From Aspergillus flavus (Eukaryota; Ascomycota; Eurotiomycetes; Eurotiales; Aspergillaceae), in assembly GCF_009017415.1 (NCBI RefSeq), contig NC_092407.1, positions 682,001-746,000 of the forward strand: a stretch of 64,000 nt of DNA, given 5' to 3'. The position numbers and the translations under genes are program-made. How positions within the stretch are numbered: the first letter of the stretch is position 1; each line of letters opens with the position of its first letter. Positions 47,594-59,133 of this stretch are shown here, piece by piece. The notes under the pieces were generated by a model, which was given only the letters and a program-made list of their open reading frames with translations, was not told the DNA's origin and searched no databases.

Positions 47594-49729
47594 ATGAAGA
47601 CTTCATTTTTACTGTTGCATACACTTGTGGCGGGCGTGTTGGCAATCCCAACGCGTACTGACTACGTCCTCCACGAGCGTCGCGATGCTGTACCAGCCCA
47701 CTGGACAGGGGAGAAACGCCTGGATGGCCAGACCGTGCTGCCCATGCGAATTGGTCTGACCCAGTCTAATCTGGACCGTGGTCATGACCTTCTCATGGAA
47801 GTGTATGCTTTCTATATCTTCTGTACGTTCTTCTCCTGCTAACGGTCTAGGTCCACTCCCGGTTCCCCCCGATACGGCGACCATATGACGCTTGACGAGG
47901 TCCATAATCTATTCGCCCCGTCGCAAGACAGCGTAGACAGCGTCCGCTCGTGGTTAGAGTCTGCAGGCATTTCCCCGGATCGTATCTCCCAGTCGACGAA
48001 CAAGCAATGGCTACAGTTCGACGCGGGCGTCGATGAGGTCGAACAGCTTTTAAAAACGGAGTATTACCGCTACTCGCACGCTGGCACTGGTCGGTCCCAT
48101 GTGGCTTGCCGAGAGTGAGTATCTCCGTTGCTCATGTGAAGTTTCTCTCTAATCAAGTAATAGATACCACGTTCCAGAAAGTGTGCAATCGCACATCGAC
48201 TATATCACGCCCGGTATCAAGCATCTGGAGATTCGAGAGGAGACACCAGTGGAGAAGCGTAGCCTTGATAAACGGTCATTTGGCATCCTCCCACCCATCC
48301 TCCGACCATTGACCCTGCCTTTGGAGGAGCTACTAGGCCAGTTGCTCTTGTTGTGTGATGTAGCTGTAACGCCGGCTTGCATTCAGGGTAAGACCATGTC
48401 CACCCTAACCAGAGGTATACCACACGCTGACTGACCAGCCATGTACAACGTAACCGACGGCGACAAGGCAACCAAGGGCAACGAGCTCGGTATCTTCGAG
48501 GATCTAGGGGACGTCTATAGCCAGGATGACCTGGACCTCTTCTTCTCAACCGTAGCCCAGTACGCCCCCCAAGCCCCCTTCTCTTCCACCCACTCTAACC
48601 CCCTCCCAGCAAGATCCCCACAGGCACACACCCAATCCTCAATGCCATCGACGGCGCCCAAGCCCCAGCAGACACCACAAACGCCGGCACTGAATCTGAC
48701 CTGGACTTCGAAATCTCCTACCCCCTAATCTGGCCCCAAAACTCCATCCTCTTCCAAACCGACGACCCTATCTACCAAAACAACTACACCTACAACGGCT
48801 TCCTGAACAACTTCCTCGACGCCATCGACGGCTCCTACTGCAGCGAGACCTCGCCCCTAGACCCACCGTACCCCAACCCAGCCGACGGGGGCTACAAATC
48901 TCCCCGCCAATGCGGCGTCTACAAGCCCACAAACGTAATCTCGATCTCCTACGGCGGCGCAGAAGCGGACCTCCCGATCGCCTACCAGCGCCGCCAATGC
49001 CAAGAGTTCATGAAACTGGGCCTGCAAGGCGTCTCCATCGTGGTGGCTTCCGGTGACTCAGGCGTCCAAGGTCGTGGCGGCTCGCCCACGCCAAGCGGCT
49101 GTCTTGGTAAAGATAATAAGGTCTTCGCTCCAGATTTCCCGGCTACATGTCCCTATCTCACTACCGCGGGAGGTACATACCTCCCTCCCGGGGCTGACGT
49201 GCACGCGCACGAAGAACAAGCAACGACCAGTTTCCCCTCCGGTGGTGGATTCAGTAATATCTACCAAAGACCAGACTACCAGAACGCCGCCGTCGAGGAG
49301 TACTTCAACACCGCGCAGCTCTCCTATCCCTACTACGAAAGCGTCGACAACAGCAGCTTTGCCGCCAACGGCGGAATCTACAATCGCATCGGAAGGGCGT
49401 ATCCCGACGTCGCCGCTATTGCGGATAATGTACTTGTGTTTAATAAAGGGTTGCCGACGTTGGTCGGGGGTACGTCTGCCGCGGCACCGGTTTTCGCGGC
49501 ACTGTTGACTAGGATTAACGAGGAGAGACTTGCGGCGGGCAAGAAGACGGTGGGCTTTGTTAATCCGGTGTTGTATGCTAATCCGGGGGTTTTCTTTGAT
49601 GTGACCAAGGGGAGTAATCAGGGTTGTGGGACGGATGGGTTCCCGGCTGTTAAGGGGTGGGATCCGGTTACTGGGCTGGGGACGCCGAATTATCCGAAGT
49701 TGTTGGAGTTGTTTATGGGGTTGGATTGA
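47594..49729 (+). CDS. Secreted sedolisin (S53 serine-carboxyl tripeptidyl peptidase)
   Basis: Acid-acting extracellular peptidase. Five exons, 47594-47802, 47851-48114, 48164-48387, 48439-48559 and 48610-49729, give 645 aa in phase; introns are 48-51 nt. The signal peptide is MKTSFLLLHTLVAGVLA, cut before IPTR. Pro-domain (about 20-210) ends after a dibasic VEKRSLDKR. Mature catalytic residues: Glu and Asp of the ExxxD motif (TESDLDFEISYP), oxyanion Asp in VVASGDSGV, and Ser in GGTSAAAPVF. The C-terminal calcium site is GWDPVTGLGTPNY. Similar to aorsin/SedC-like Aspergillus enzymes; subgroup by inference. Fourth intron donor GTACGC is inferred because the frame otherwise runs into proline-rich nonsense. 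N-glycosylation sequons are frequent. Confidence 0.93.
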
Positions 49730-49950
49730 GGAGTTTCTATTGGGATTGAGGGTAAATGAATATCTTCACCAGTGTCTAGAGAGAACTAGTAGAGCTATGT
49801 CGAACGTAGGTTCTACAGTGTTCTGACAATTAGTGTGATGTATACATTTAGCTTTTATTCATATATACGATGTATATACACCAATCTATCCTCCATATGG
49901 ACATACAAACAAAACATCAATCATTAAACGTGACCAGCACATCGAGACAC

Positions 49951-51142
49951 TTAAAGGATGACCTTGTGGTCAGCGGGAGCCTCCTCAGGCTCACCGAAGA
50001 CATTAATGTTCCAGCGAGGCTTGTTAGCAACGTAGGGGACGTTGTAGCGGCGCTCGGTGCCCAGGGCAGTGACCTTGGCGATCTCCTCGGGGGTGAGCTC
50101 GATCTCCTGGAAGTTGGCGGCGATACGAGCGGGAGTGACGGACTTGGGGATGACACTGTGGCCACCGACCTGGGACCAGGCGAGGATGACCTGGGCGGGG
50201 GAGACCTCCTTGCCGAGACGCTTGCCGGCCTCCTCGGCGACGGCCTTGATCTCGGGGCGGGTGATGAGGAGGGGCTCGCCGATCATGTTGTTGCCGAAGG
50301 CGGAGTAGGCGGTGACGTGGATGCCCTTCTCCTTGCAGTACTGGATCAGCTTGGGGCTCTGGAGGACGGGGTGACGCTCGATCTGGTTGGCGGCGGGGAC
50401 GACGCCGGTAGCGTTGATGATGGCCTCGAGCTGGAACAGGGAATATCAGTATCAATGTTCACGCTAGTTGAATGGTTGATGGAAGTAGGTTCGCGGTGAC
50501 TTACGTGCTCAACCATGTGGTTGGAGACACCGATGGCGCGGGCCTTGCTCTTGGGGAGCTTGGTCATGGCCTTCCAGGTGTCAACGATGGAGATGCTGTC
50601 GTCGATGATGCAGTCGCCGCCGGGGACAGTGCTGCCCTCGACGAGAGGGAAGTACTCGTTGCCGGTCTTGAAGGCGACGGGCCAGTGGACGAGGTAGAGC
50701 TATTGTTTCTTCTGTTAGTTCTCATGAACCCCAGATAGGAAGGTTTAACCCCAGAACATACGTCAAGGTAGTCGAGGCCACACTCGGCAAGGCAGTCGTC
50801 GAGAGCCTTCTCGACAACGTCGGGGTGGTGCTGGCTGTTCCAGAGCTTGGAGGTAATGAAGACATCCTCACGCTTAATGTTGAACTCCTCGAAGGCGCGC
50901 TTGATACCGACCGCGATTTCCTTCTGGTTCTGGTAGATGGTAGCCAGATCCAGGTGACGGTAACCGGCCTTCAGGGCCTGGTAGACAGCTTCGCCGACCT
51001 CACCGGGGGCAGACTGCCAGGTACCGAATCCCAGGGTGCTGTGCGGATGGTCAGTGTTGACATTCCTTCATCGATTGGCTTCCATGTAAACATACGGAAT
51101 TTCAGCGCCGGTGTTGAGGGTAACCTTCTTGCCGAGAGACAT
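49951..51142 (-). CDS. Aldo/keto reductase (NADP glycerol dehydrogenase / Gcy1-like)
   Basis: Cytosolic NADP(H)-dependent reductase of small aldehydes and ketoses. Four exons, 51142-51096, 51038-50762, 50699-50505 and 50430-49951, give 332 aa in phase. Tetrad: Asp and Tyr in HLDLATIYQNQKE, Lys in FITSKLWNSQ, His in LYLVHWPVAF. The cofactor end has IPKSVTPARIAANFQ. The opening MSLGKKVTLNTGAEIPTLGFGTWQS is close to Aspergillus GldB-type glycerol dehydrogenases and yeast Gcy1, which act in glycerol and osmolyte metabolism; substrate by inference. Codons strongly prefer C at the third position, suggesting high expression. MSLGKK at 51142 was preferred over an in-frame upstream extension. Confidence 0.93.
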
Positions 51143-52501
51143 GATGATAGTAGGGAATAGGAATAGGAGAAAGTGGTATAGGAGTTCAGAGAAGAATGGA
51201 AAGATGAATGAAGAGAAAGGGAAGAAGTAGAGAGGGAGAGGACAGCAATAAGTAAGTTTCTCAGTTGTGCTCAACTCCGGCGGGGGAAGGTCCTCGGAAA
51301 ATTGCTGGATTGAAATTATCCGCTATTATCCTCACGCGTTACCCCGCCAGTCCCCATGACCACTAAACCCCTTTGGGCATACCCCTCGGTGGGGTCCTTC
51401 ACAGCGAGTACCTTTCGGGTAATTCGAGCCACCACTTGACCTTTTGTTTCGCCTTTTTTTACCCCCTGGCTATACAAGATAAGAAAGATGGTTCACGATG
51501 GGTACCTCGCGACGGACTTCGATCCATTTCTACGTGTCCTTACAGTTCATGCTATTTCCACTATTATGTCCTCTGTACGGCACGTAAACAACAATATCAA
51601 CTGATGCACAATTCAATTGTCGGCGGAGACATGCATGACGTCAAGCGGCAGACACTCCTCCGGAACAATTCAATTCTTTACCAAATGAATTGCCCCTTTC
51701 TGTTCAAAGGTTCTGAACGCTTCCATCCGTTCGATCTTTTCTCTGGTCGGGAACCCGAAACAGTAATTGGGGTCCGCTTCCCCGATCTCCGGATTTACTC
51801 CGACCCCTCAATCTGACAAAATACGATGCCGAGTATAAAAGATGCCGCGTCACGGGAGTTGCTGCATCTGCAACCCCACATCCTTCCATTGGCCTCCACT
51901 CCACTCTCTGTGTTTGATAATTGGATTGGCTGAGCTGTATACTTCCGATTACCAATATTCATTATAAAAACATGGTCTACCACCTGCCACTAGAACGAGA
52001 CCGAAAGTATCGTGTCAACATGTTGGGTGTATGAGCTCCTTCCCTACTCTGGCTGCTCTCCAACAGCTCCCCTCCCCCTTCTCTTAAGTACTTCTACCGC
52101 GCGCGCTCTGGTTACCCATTCACATTCAAGCAAAGGGAGCTACTTCTCAACTCGGACCAAATCTCTGTTGACTCATGGGCCATCTGGGGCCAAAACATCT
52201 TTCGGTGTCTGACCACGCGGGGAATGTCAAGCCTCTCATGCTACGAACCGCGGACGAGCTTGGGAGTTGCGTTGTCCTCGCACTTCGGCTGTCACGGACA
52301 CTCCCCTTCGGACAGCATATCACCACAGATCTTTCAGCAATAAGAGTCATACAGATATGATCATGGTCGGCCGCAACGTCTATCACAATGGAGACCTAAG
52401 CCACCATAATGGATCGCGTTTCAAACTCCTGGCTTTTCACTATCTCCGAGCCCATTTAGACCAACAATAGAACAAAGTCAAAGGTCGTTATTACTATGTA
52501 C
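51143..52501. other. Intergenic region upstream of the aldo/keto reductase
   Basis: 1.36 kb. The left 150 bases are pyrimidine-rich in the sense of the reductase, as expected for a strong promoter. No gene recognised in the remainder. Confidence 0.4.
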
Positions 52502-53074
52502 TTACACAATCCCACGCGAGGTATACACGTGATTTGGCATTATCAGACAGCAGTTCAAAGCCATTCGTACATCTTTCGCTACGAGTCCCTTGGTAATAGC
52601 TCTATCCCTTACTGTAGGGCAGATATTTGCGCCTTTACCGTTGTGGCCGATGTAAACAATCCGAGAGGGATTATTCATAAAGCATCGCTTTTCGTAGAAG
52701 ATTCATGGTCGCATGGTTTTTATCTTAAAGTCTTCTTCGACTTCATCATAAGCTGCAATAACAGGGATGGTTCTATAAAGCACAGAAAAGGCCATCACTT
52801 GTTGAATAAGATCGATTCCTTCCAGTTGTTGATCAATAGAGATGATGTCGATGAACAGATGTCGAATTTGCATCTTCTTAGCTTGCACGACTGCGCAGGA
52901 TAAGTTCCAGGAGGGGAGAGCTCTTGCTCCATTCCACCGCTAGGAGGCAACCGCAATTTTGGAGAGATCGTTGAAAGGGATTTGCTCTATTGTATCAGCG
53001 TACAGAAGGTGCTCTGCATCGATTTGATCCACTATGAGGGCCAGCCACTCTCCATTATTCTCGAATCGAGGCAT
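52502..53074 (-). pseudogene. Relic of a HET-like fungal protein
   Basis: From an ATG at 53074 the frame reads MPRFENNGEWLALIVDQID and continues to SKIAVAS, then TAG (52940-52942). It goes on in the same frame as RWNGARALPSWNLSCAVVQ, KKMQIRHLFIDIISIDQQL, then AFSVLYRTIPVIAAYDE, a TGA (52703-52705) where a Trp is likely, and IFYEKRCFMN up to 52502. The RHLFIDIISIDQ element followed by a tyrosine-rich helix recalls the WIDxICIDQ core of heterokaryon-incompatibility (HET) domains, though it is atypical. Both stops fit single C:G to T:A changes (CAG to TAG, TGG to TGA). About 190 codons; the original gene may have been longer on both sides. Family call is tentative; the decayed status is clearer. 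Confidence 0.5.
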
Positions 53075-53599
53075 CTTAGCAATATGCCGTTTGCAGGTTT
53101 AGGAAAGCTTATGGAAGCTTCAAAGAAAGACGTAAGTAATTGTCCGTCGAAAGAATGCAGTACTGGAGTTCGTGGGGATGTTAATTCCGACAGAGTCAGG
53201 ATTTAGTCTTTCGGGGTTAGGGTGGGGCAGAAAAGGCAGTCAGAGCTTATACATAAGGATGCAGATTGGAGTGATTTGATGCACCTCTTTCGTGATTGAA
53301 CCTAGTAATTGCCTAGTGTTGTAGGGCAACATGCAAAAGACAGCAGCTCGAAACCACATTGCCAATCACATCATCACCCCTATAAACCCTCTCTACAAAG
53401 TCGAAGTGAACTGGACTTTCTATCGTCTACTTCAAGTATTCTCAGTCAAATCTCCCGTCTTATCCACAGCTAAACAACTTTCGTCTCCCATCTGTTAAGA
53501 ACAGCTTGGACCTTGCGCGAGTTCCAGCCTACTTCCCTCCCTTACTCTCTTGGGCCAACCTCCGACCTTCATCACCAACCCACTCCTTCCACTGATCAA

Positions 53600-53988
53600 C
53601 ATGGTGGTAAACTGGAAGAAATAAGAGAGTCTCTTTGCAGCTCTACTTGCAGCCCACCCAGATCTCCAGGTAACCGCCTATATACAATGAAAAGGCTCTA
53701 GCGTATGTGATGCATAAGACGCCTTCCGTTTTCCCCATTGTCGGTCAACGGAAAGTTGAGCATCTCAAGGCTAATGTAGAGGCTTTGAGTGTAAGCCTCT
53801 CTGACGAGGATCTGGCCGAAATCGACAATGCATCCTCGTTCGATATCGGATTTCCAATGAACTTCATTTTCCGCGATTCTTATACGACGAATAGCACTGC
53901 CGCTGATGTCTCTTTGACTCGGGTGTCAGCTCATATTGATGCACCTCCTAATCCTTCCCCCGTGCGGCCTCGTCGTCACCTGGTATAA
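53600..53988 (+). pseudogene. C-terminal relic of an aryl-alcohol-dehydrogenase-type aldo/keto reductase
   Basis: Frame 53684-53988 reads EKALAYVMHKTPSVFPIVGQ, RKVEHLKANVEALSVSLSDE and then IDNASSFDIGFPMNF. This is the well-conserved C-terminal end of NorB/Aad-type aldo/keto reductases (VMHKTPYVFPIVGGRKVEHL). A piece of the preceding helix (GGKLEEIRESL) survives in another frame near 53607. The catalytic N-terminal two thirds are absent and a stop precedes the segment. A tail not typical of the family (from 53890) follows to a stop at 53988. The fragment is a truncated copy, unrelated in subfamily to the intact reductase at 49951-51142. Confidence 0.72.
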
Positions 53989-54841
53989 AGTGAAGTTTGG
54001 TTTAAGCGGTCACTCACTCCAGGGATAGTCAAACATCGGACAAACAAAGAAGGAGGAGGAGGAAGAGGCCTCTTAAAGTCCCACTGGAAAACGCATAGCT
54101 CTTTACAATCCATATCACCGTCCAACGATGACTGGTAGCCGCATAACCGTTTTCTTTTTCAGCAATAGCCTGCCAATCACAACTCAGCTTTCCTCCACAG
54201 GGCACTGTAGCCCGGCGATATAACTATATTTTATCTGGGAAGATAAGACGATTGGAATATTTTGGATATCTCTGTATCGAATAGCACCAGGAATGCGGAC
54301 CATACACAAGGACGCTAAGTGTTTTATTGGAAGTAATCTGCAATGGTGACAATGGGATCATGAATCTCCTCTTCCCAGACGCCTGATCAACAAACTCCAA
54401 AGTCTTGTCACTGGAAATCCTATTCTTACGGCACAGATCAGCGTTAGATGGCTTGATTGTTGGCCCAAATATAAATAGATGTTAATTCTGATCTACGGCC
54501 ATAGTATGGATGTGATTGGATTTCCACTGTCACCTATCACTTTAGTCTATGATTATCCTCGTATATTGATGAAGATCCGTATGAACTTTCATGTCCACGG
54601 CATTTGAGTGGGGGGCCGATCGTCATCTATTGGTGCATAGCGCATGGTAACATGAGCACCAAGATTAAAATCCATAATTTAAGCAATGCTAAGCTTTCTC
54701 TGATATCGGGCCCTATTCACTGTTTACTGTGTCAACCCTCTTGAGCTCTTCTACGACTACTGAAGACCAAACTCAACTATTGAACTGGAAGCGACCCAGA
54801 CCTGTGACCTTTCTGCTCCAGCCACGCAGATAATTCTGAAG
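53989..54841. other. Intergenic, promoter of the aspartic protease pseudogene
   Basis: 0.85 kb, no gene recognised. Confidence 0.45.
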
Positions 54842-56574
54842 ATGGCAGAGCTAAGCCTTCGACGGCTTTGCATATTCGCTCTGGGCTTGTTCAGTCTCGT
54901 GGCCGCTCAACCAAAGGTTGTCACATTTGCGCTTTCACGGACCGAACGACACGTACTGGAAAAGAGAAAGTACGCAGGTGCATTGTTGGGAAATGATATA
55001 TTAGACGGAAAAGGGCTCTACTGGGTGAATGCAAGCGTCGAAACACCCCCTCAACCAGTCCAACTGCAATTGGATACAGGTAGCCGTGATGTCTGGATGT
55101 TTGGGCCCCAATCCTGTGACTTGAACACATCTCCTTGTCTTGGTAACGCTTGTAAGTTGATGACTTGCGTTTCATCTCCTAAGCTCGGATCTGTTTTCCC
55201 TTCGAACGGCCCCATGTACCTCAGCACCAGAGTACTGACCAGGATAATTTCTTCCTAGATAATCCTACGCTGTCGTCCACGTCTAAAATTCTCGATAAAG
55301 GCGGGTTTACCATTCAGTACGTCACGCCAGGCTCGGGTGTCAAAGGTGATTACGTTGGTGACAACTCTGGCTTTGGGTCCGTTACTGTCCAGGGCCTTAC
55401 TATGGGTGTCGCCCGGCAAGCACAAAACGTTATTACGGGTATCATGGGGATCGGATTCGCTGCGGGCGAGTCGATCGTCAGTCAGGGCCAAAAGCCTTAT
55501 AAGAACATTATTGATATGCTGGTCGAACAAGAATTAATTGACACCTGGGCGTACAGTCTCTGGTTAAACGATGTGGGTGAGGGAAAAAAGGCAAGGCTCC
55601 GACTTCAATCGCTATATTCCTAACTCCTGTCCAAAGGCCAATTTTGGGGGTATTATGTTTGGTGGTTACGATACGGGCAAATTTACTGGCGATTTGATCG
55701 CGCTGCCTATCCAGCCAGACGTCCAGGCCGGCGGTATTACTTCCATGACCGTTGCCTGGACCTCGCTCTCACTGACCGACCCTAAACAGGGTACACAATC
55801 TCTTACAGGGGAGAGTTTTATCGCACCGGCCATTCTGGATTCGGGCACGGCACTCACCTACGTACCGAAGGATTGTATCAACAGCTCGCCGCGTTTGCCC
55901 AATTGGTTGAGGTTCCAGGTTCCGACCTTGGCGCTGTTGACTGTGAACAGATGCGGTCTTATAAAGGAACTTAAGACTACGGTTTTGGGGGCCCCAACGG
56001 CCCTGTGATACGAGTGCCATTCACCGAACTCGCTGTCCCATGGTTGGATGACAATGATGAATACCAGAAACTATCTAACGGCAATGATGCATGTGTTTTC
56101 GGTGTTGTACCAATCACGGACGATTCCCCCATTCTCTTCGGTGACACCTTCCTGCGCTCAGCATATGTCGTATATGATTTAGACCAGCAACAAATTGCCA
56201 TTGCCCCTACGCGCTTCAATAGTGAGGACACCAACATCGTTGAGATCGGCGGTAGGACGGGTTCTTCGTCACCTAACTGGAAGACAACGGGAAGCAATGC
56301 TGCAAAGGTCACCCAGACGGCGACTAGGTTACAGGCACCCGGAGGAGGTCTGTCGCCAGCGACGGCACCAACCGGATGGGTTTTCTCTCAGACAGCCACT
56401 CCGTTTCATCTGCCCGGGAAAGGTGGCTCCGTGACTGGCGATCAGGCTTCGTCTTCTCCATCCAAAGGGGCTGCATCATCTTCGGTCGGGACTGCTGTTC
56501 CTGGGGCCTTGGCGAGTATTACAGTCGCGTCATTATGTATGGTTATGGGGTCAATGCTGATAGTACTGCAATGA
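54842..56574 (+). pseudogene. GPI-type aspartic protease, broken by a frameshift and a stop
   Basis: Pepsin-fold (A1) protease with exons 54842-55151, 55259-55572 and 55637 onward. The N-terminus MAELSLRRLCIFALGLFSLV is a signal peptide, followed by a short pro-region. Both catalytic motifs survive: LQLDTGSRDVWM and AILDSGTALTYV. After YVPKD the frame is lost. The continuation LYQQLAAFAQLVEVPGSDLG is in the other frame from 55873, so one base is missing near 55872. In that frame a TAA (55972-55974) interrupts KGT-x-DYGFGGPNGPV. Then VPFTELAVPWLDDNDEYQ and ILFGDTFLRSAYVVYDLDQ run to the end. A Ser/Thr/Gly-rich stalk and hydrophobic C-terminus (SLCMVMGSMLIVLQ) predict a GPI anchor, as in yapsin/OpsB-type proteases. 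Full length would be about 545 aa. Confidence 0.82.
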
Positions 56575-59133
56575 TGCCCTTATCAACGTGGGAAATAGCC
56601 TAATTAATCAAACGCTATCTTTGGTTCCAGAAACTCCCATTCGAAGTATGTATTATAGCCCAATATATCCCATGATCTTCACGTTATTGAAAGTAGGTGT
56701 TGAATGGAAAGACATCCCATTCGACTACTCGAAGCATCCAGACATCTAAAGCGTCTTTATCATGCATATCATAGTAATATCTCGGGTGGCCACATTCTCC
56801 CAGCTTTCGTAAGGCTACAAGGTAAAGCTGAATCAATCCTTCGCGATACCTTTCCGCTATCTATCTTATAGACAGGGTAACACTGCATATACATCCCTGC
56901 TTACTTCGTATTTATGAAACTAGTAGGCTTGGCGGCTTGGCCCGATTCCCATCTGACTGCCTAACATGTCCGGACATCTAAGGCGTCTTTCCAGGGTATG
57001 TTATCGTGCTATTCCTCGTTGACAGTAGCACATTGGTGATACCAGGACATGATGCTCCGATATATGAGACTCGGAAAGGCCTGGTGAATACGAGAAGTAG
57101 TAGGTTTATCAAATCAGCACGACAGGAAGCTTGTGTGAGATCTGATTCTATATAGTCTAATATATGCATACTATCCGTAAAAGAGAAAATGGTCTTCTAG
57201 GCGGTAGAAATTCTATTTTAGAAAGAAATAGCTATTCACTTGAATAACAGTCTGCATACGGTTTCTAGATCCATTATAATTTATTCGGCTTCGATAATAT
57301 TTCTTTTTTTCGGCTGTGGGTGTCGGAATAATACCAAGGATTAAATCTAACCTCGGGATCAGCTCGGAGACCGATGGTCCCTTGCTCATCACCGGCAATG
57401 CCGAGCGGTCGATACTCGGCCAGGTCACAGAAAGATCCGGGACATATCCGCTCCGCTCAGATAATCTATTGTTCGATCACCGAGCCTTCTTTCTGTTGGG
57501 TATTTACATATAGATATATAAATGAGTTCGTTATACCGTACATGCAGATTATAGACTCGATTCATATCCCTTTTGCTCAGTGCAATCTATATCCTTCGGT
57601 TAAGGGCATTCTTAGGGCTTATAAATAACGGTTGATAAAGTTTTACAGAAATATAAACACACGGCATAGGAGAAAGAGATAACAGAAATTAAGGTGGGGC
57701 TCGTACTACTACATCTAATGGGTTGTAGGGCAGGCTTCCTGTAGAGTAGCTGCAGAATTAAAGTGGATATATCTTCAGTCGGCCAGTCTATTAAGTAATT
57801 AGCTTTCCCTAAAATCTCTACCCTTCTGACTACAACTTATTTGTATCTATTCTGCAAGGCTTATAACATAGGCCTGCTGTATAGTCAATTCGAAAGATGC
57901 TGCTAAGTGTTATTCATCTTATAGAGGCCCATTTATGGTGCATGTTTGAAGAATACAAGGTGAGATTCATGAATATACAGTGTTCGGAATCGAAAAGAGT
58001 GTTGCAATTTGTGGTGAAGATCGTGTAGTGTCTGGTGTGGGTGGGGGGTTCCGTTAGGCTTCATCCCAAGCATATCTTGGCTGCGAGTCTTCCGTCGGGC
58101 CAAGAACGATCGACACTATGTGTCCTATTCACCACTTGCACGTGCGGGTATCTCGCTATGAGAACTGTTCTCACTGTTCTAACTTCTAGCCGCTGCTGCG
58201 CGCACGGCTACTCTTGGCAGTGGACCCTTGAATGTAGGGTTTGTCTCAGGTTTTCGAGACGGACTGCAGCATCTGCATATAGCCCAGTCATCTTCTAGCT
58301 CTTCTGCTAATCGTTATCTTAGCGAACCGGAAGACTTTGTCATCTGCTAGCGGTGGCTGAGGATCTTCCGGATTAGCCCGGCTTCTAGCTCCTCCAGTCA
58401 GATCACGGTGGATCCGAAGTATACAAAAGATGAAGATTTGCCAATCCATAGGTCTGGCCTTATATGGTTCTAGCTGATTTGATCATAGCGTTGACTCTCT
58501 GTACTTCACATCATTCAACCTGTTTTCCGGTTCCTTGTCGATCATATCCCGTCATTGTCCACTGTCTCTTCCTTTTCGCCCACCGTGCTTCATGTTGCAG
58601 TAAAGGATCAGCAGGTGAGATTACGGTGGATCAGATATTTCCTCACGTTCAGGCATATCCAAGGCCAGAGGCATTGTTGGCTTTGAAAATATCTGCAGGA
58701 TTACCGGGACTCTCGTTGCACGTCTTGAAAAGAATCCCTATGTCACTGTAAATCACATGGGTAGGACTCAACTGGCTATTGGACATATCACTCTTATCAT
58801 GGCGATGCATATCTCTCTCGTCTATCTCCACTATCTGCTGTCATACATGGTGGAGCTGATGGATGAGAATGTGCTAGTTCGTCAGTCGATGATGTTTTCA
58901 TCAGGCTCTGTTGAGTTATTAATGTGGAATGCTGAGGAATAGATGTAAGGCCATATATAGGGCTCCAAATATCCACTGTTAGTCGTAGTTTCATAACTAG
59001 CAAAAGCCAAGGACAGTTGTACTGGCGATGTGCAAGATTAAATCAATTCGTTACCGTTTTATCTCTTCCTGAACTAAGTTCTTCAGTCCGCACCTTGATT
59101 CCCTTTGCAAATAACATATCCCACCTTGTGAAG
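56575..59133. other. AT-rich gene-free stretch
   Basis: 2.6 kb with no intact gene. The part 57150-57900 is AT-rich. Short near-identical segments recur at about 56740-56758 and 56973-56991. A similar GG-TGGATC-like phrase recurs near 58405 and 58625. No transposase, reverse transcriptase or terminal repeats were recognised, so a decayed element is possible but unproven. Confidence 0.4.

Noticed and set aside
49870..50499. 209-codon plus-strand frame over the aldo/keto reductase
   Set aside because: Antisense shadow produced by strong third-position C bias of the reductase.
56575..59133. Transposon in the AT-rich gap
   Set aside because: No transposase or reverse transcriptase motifs, terminal inverted repeats or target-site duplications could be found by eye.
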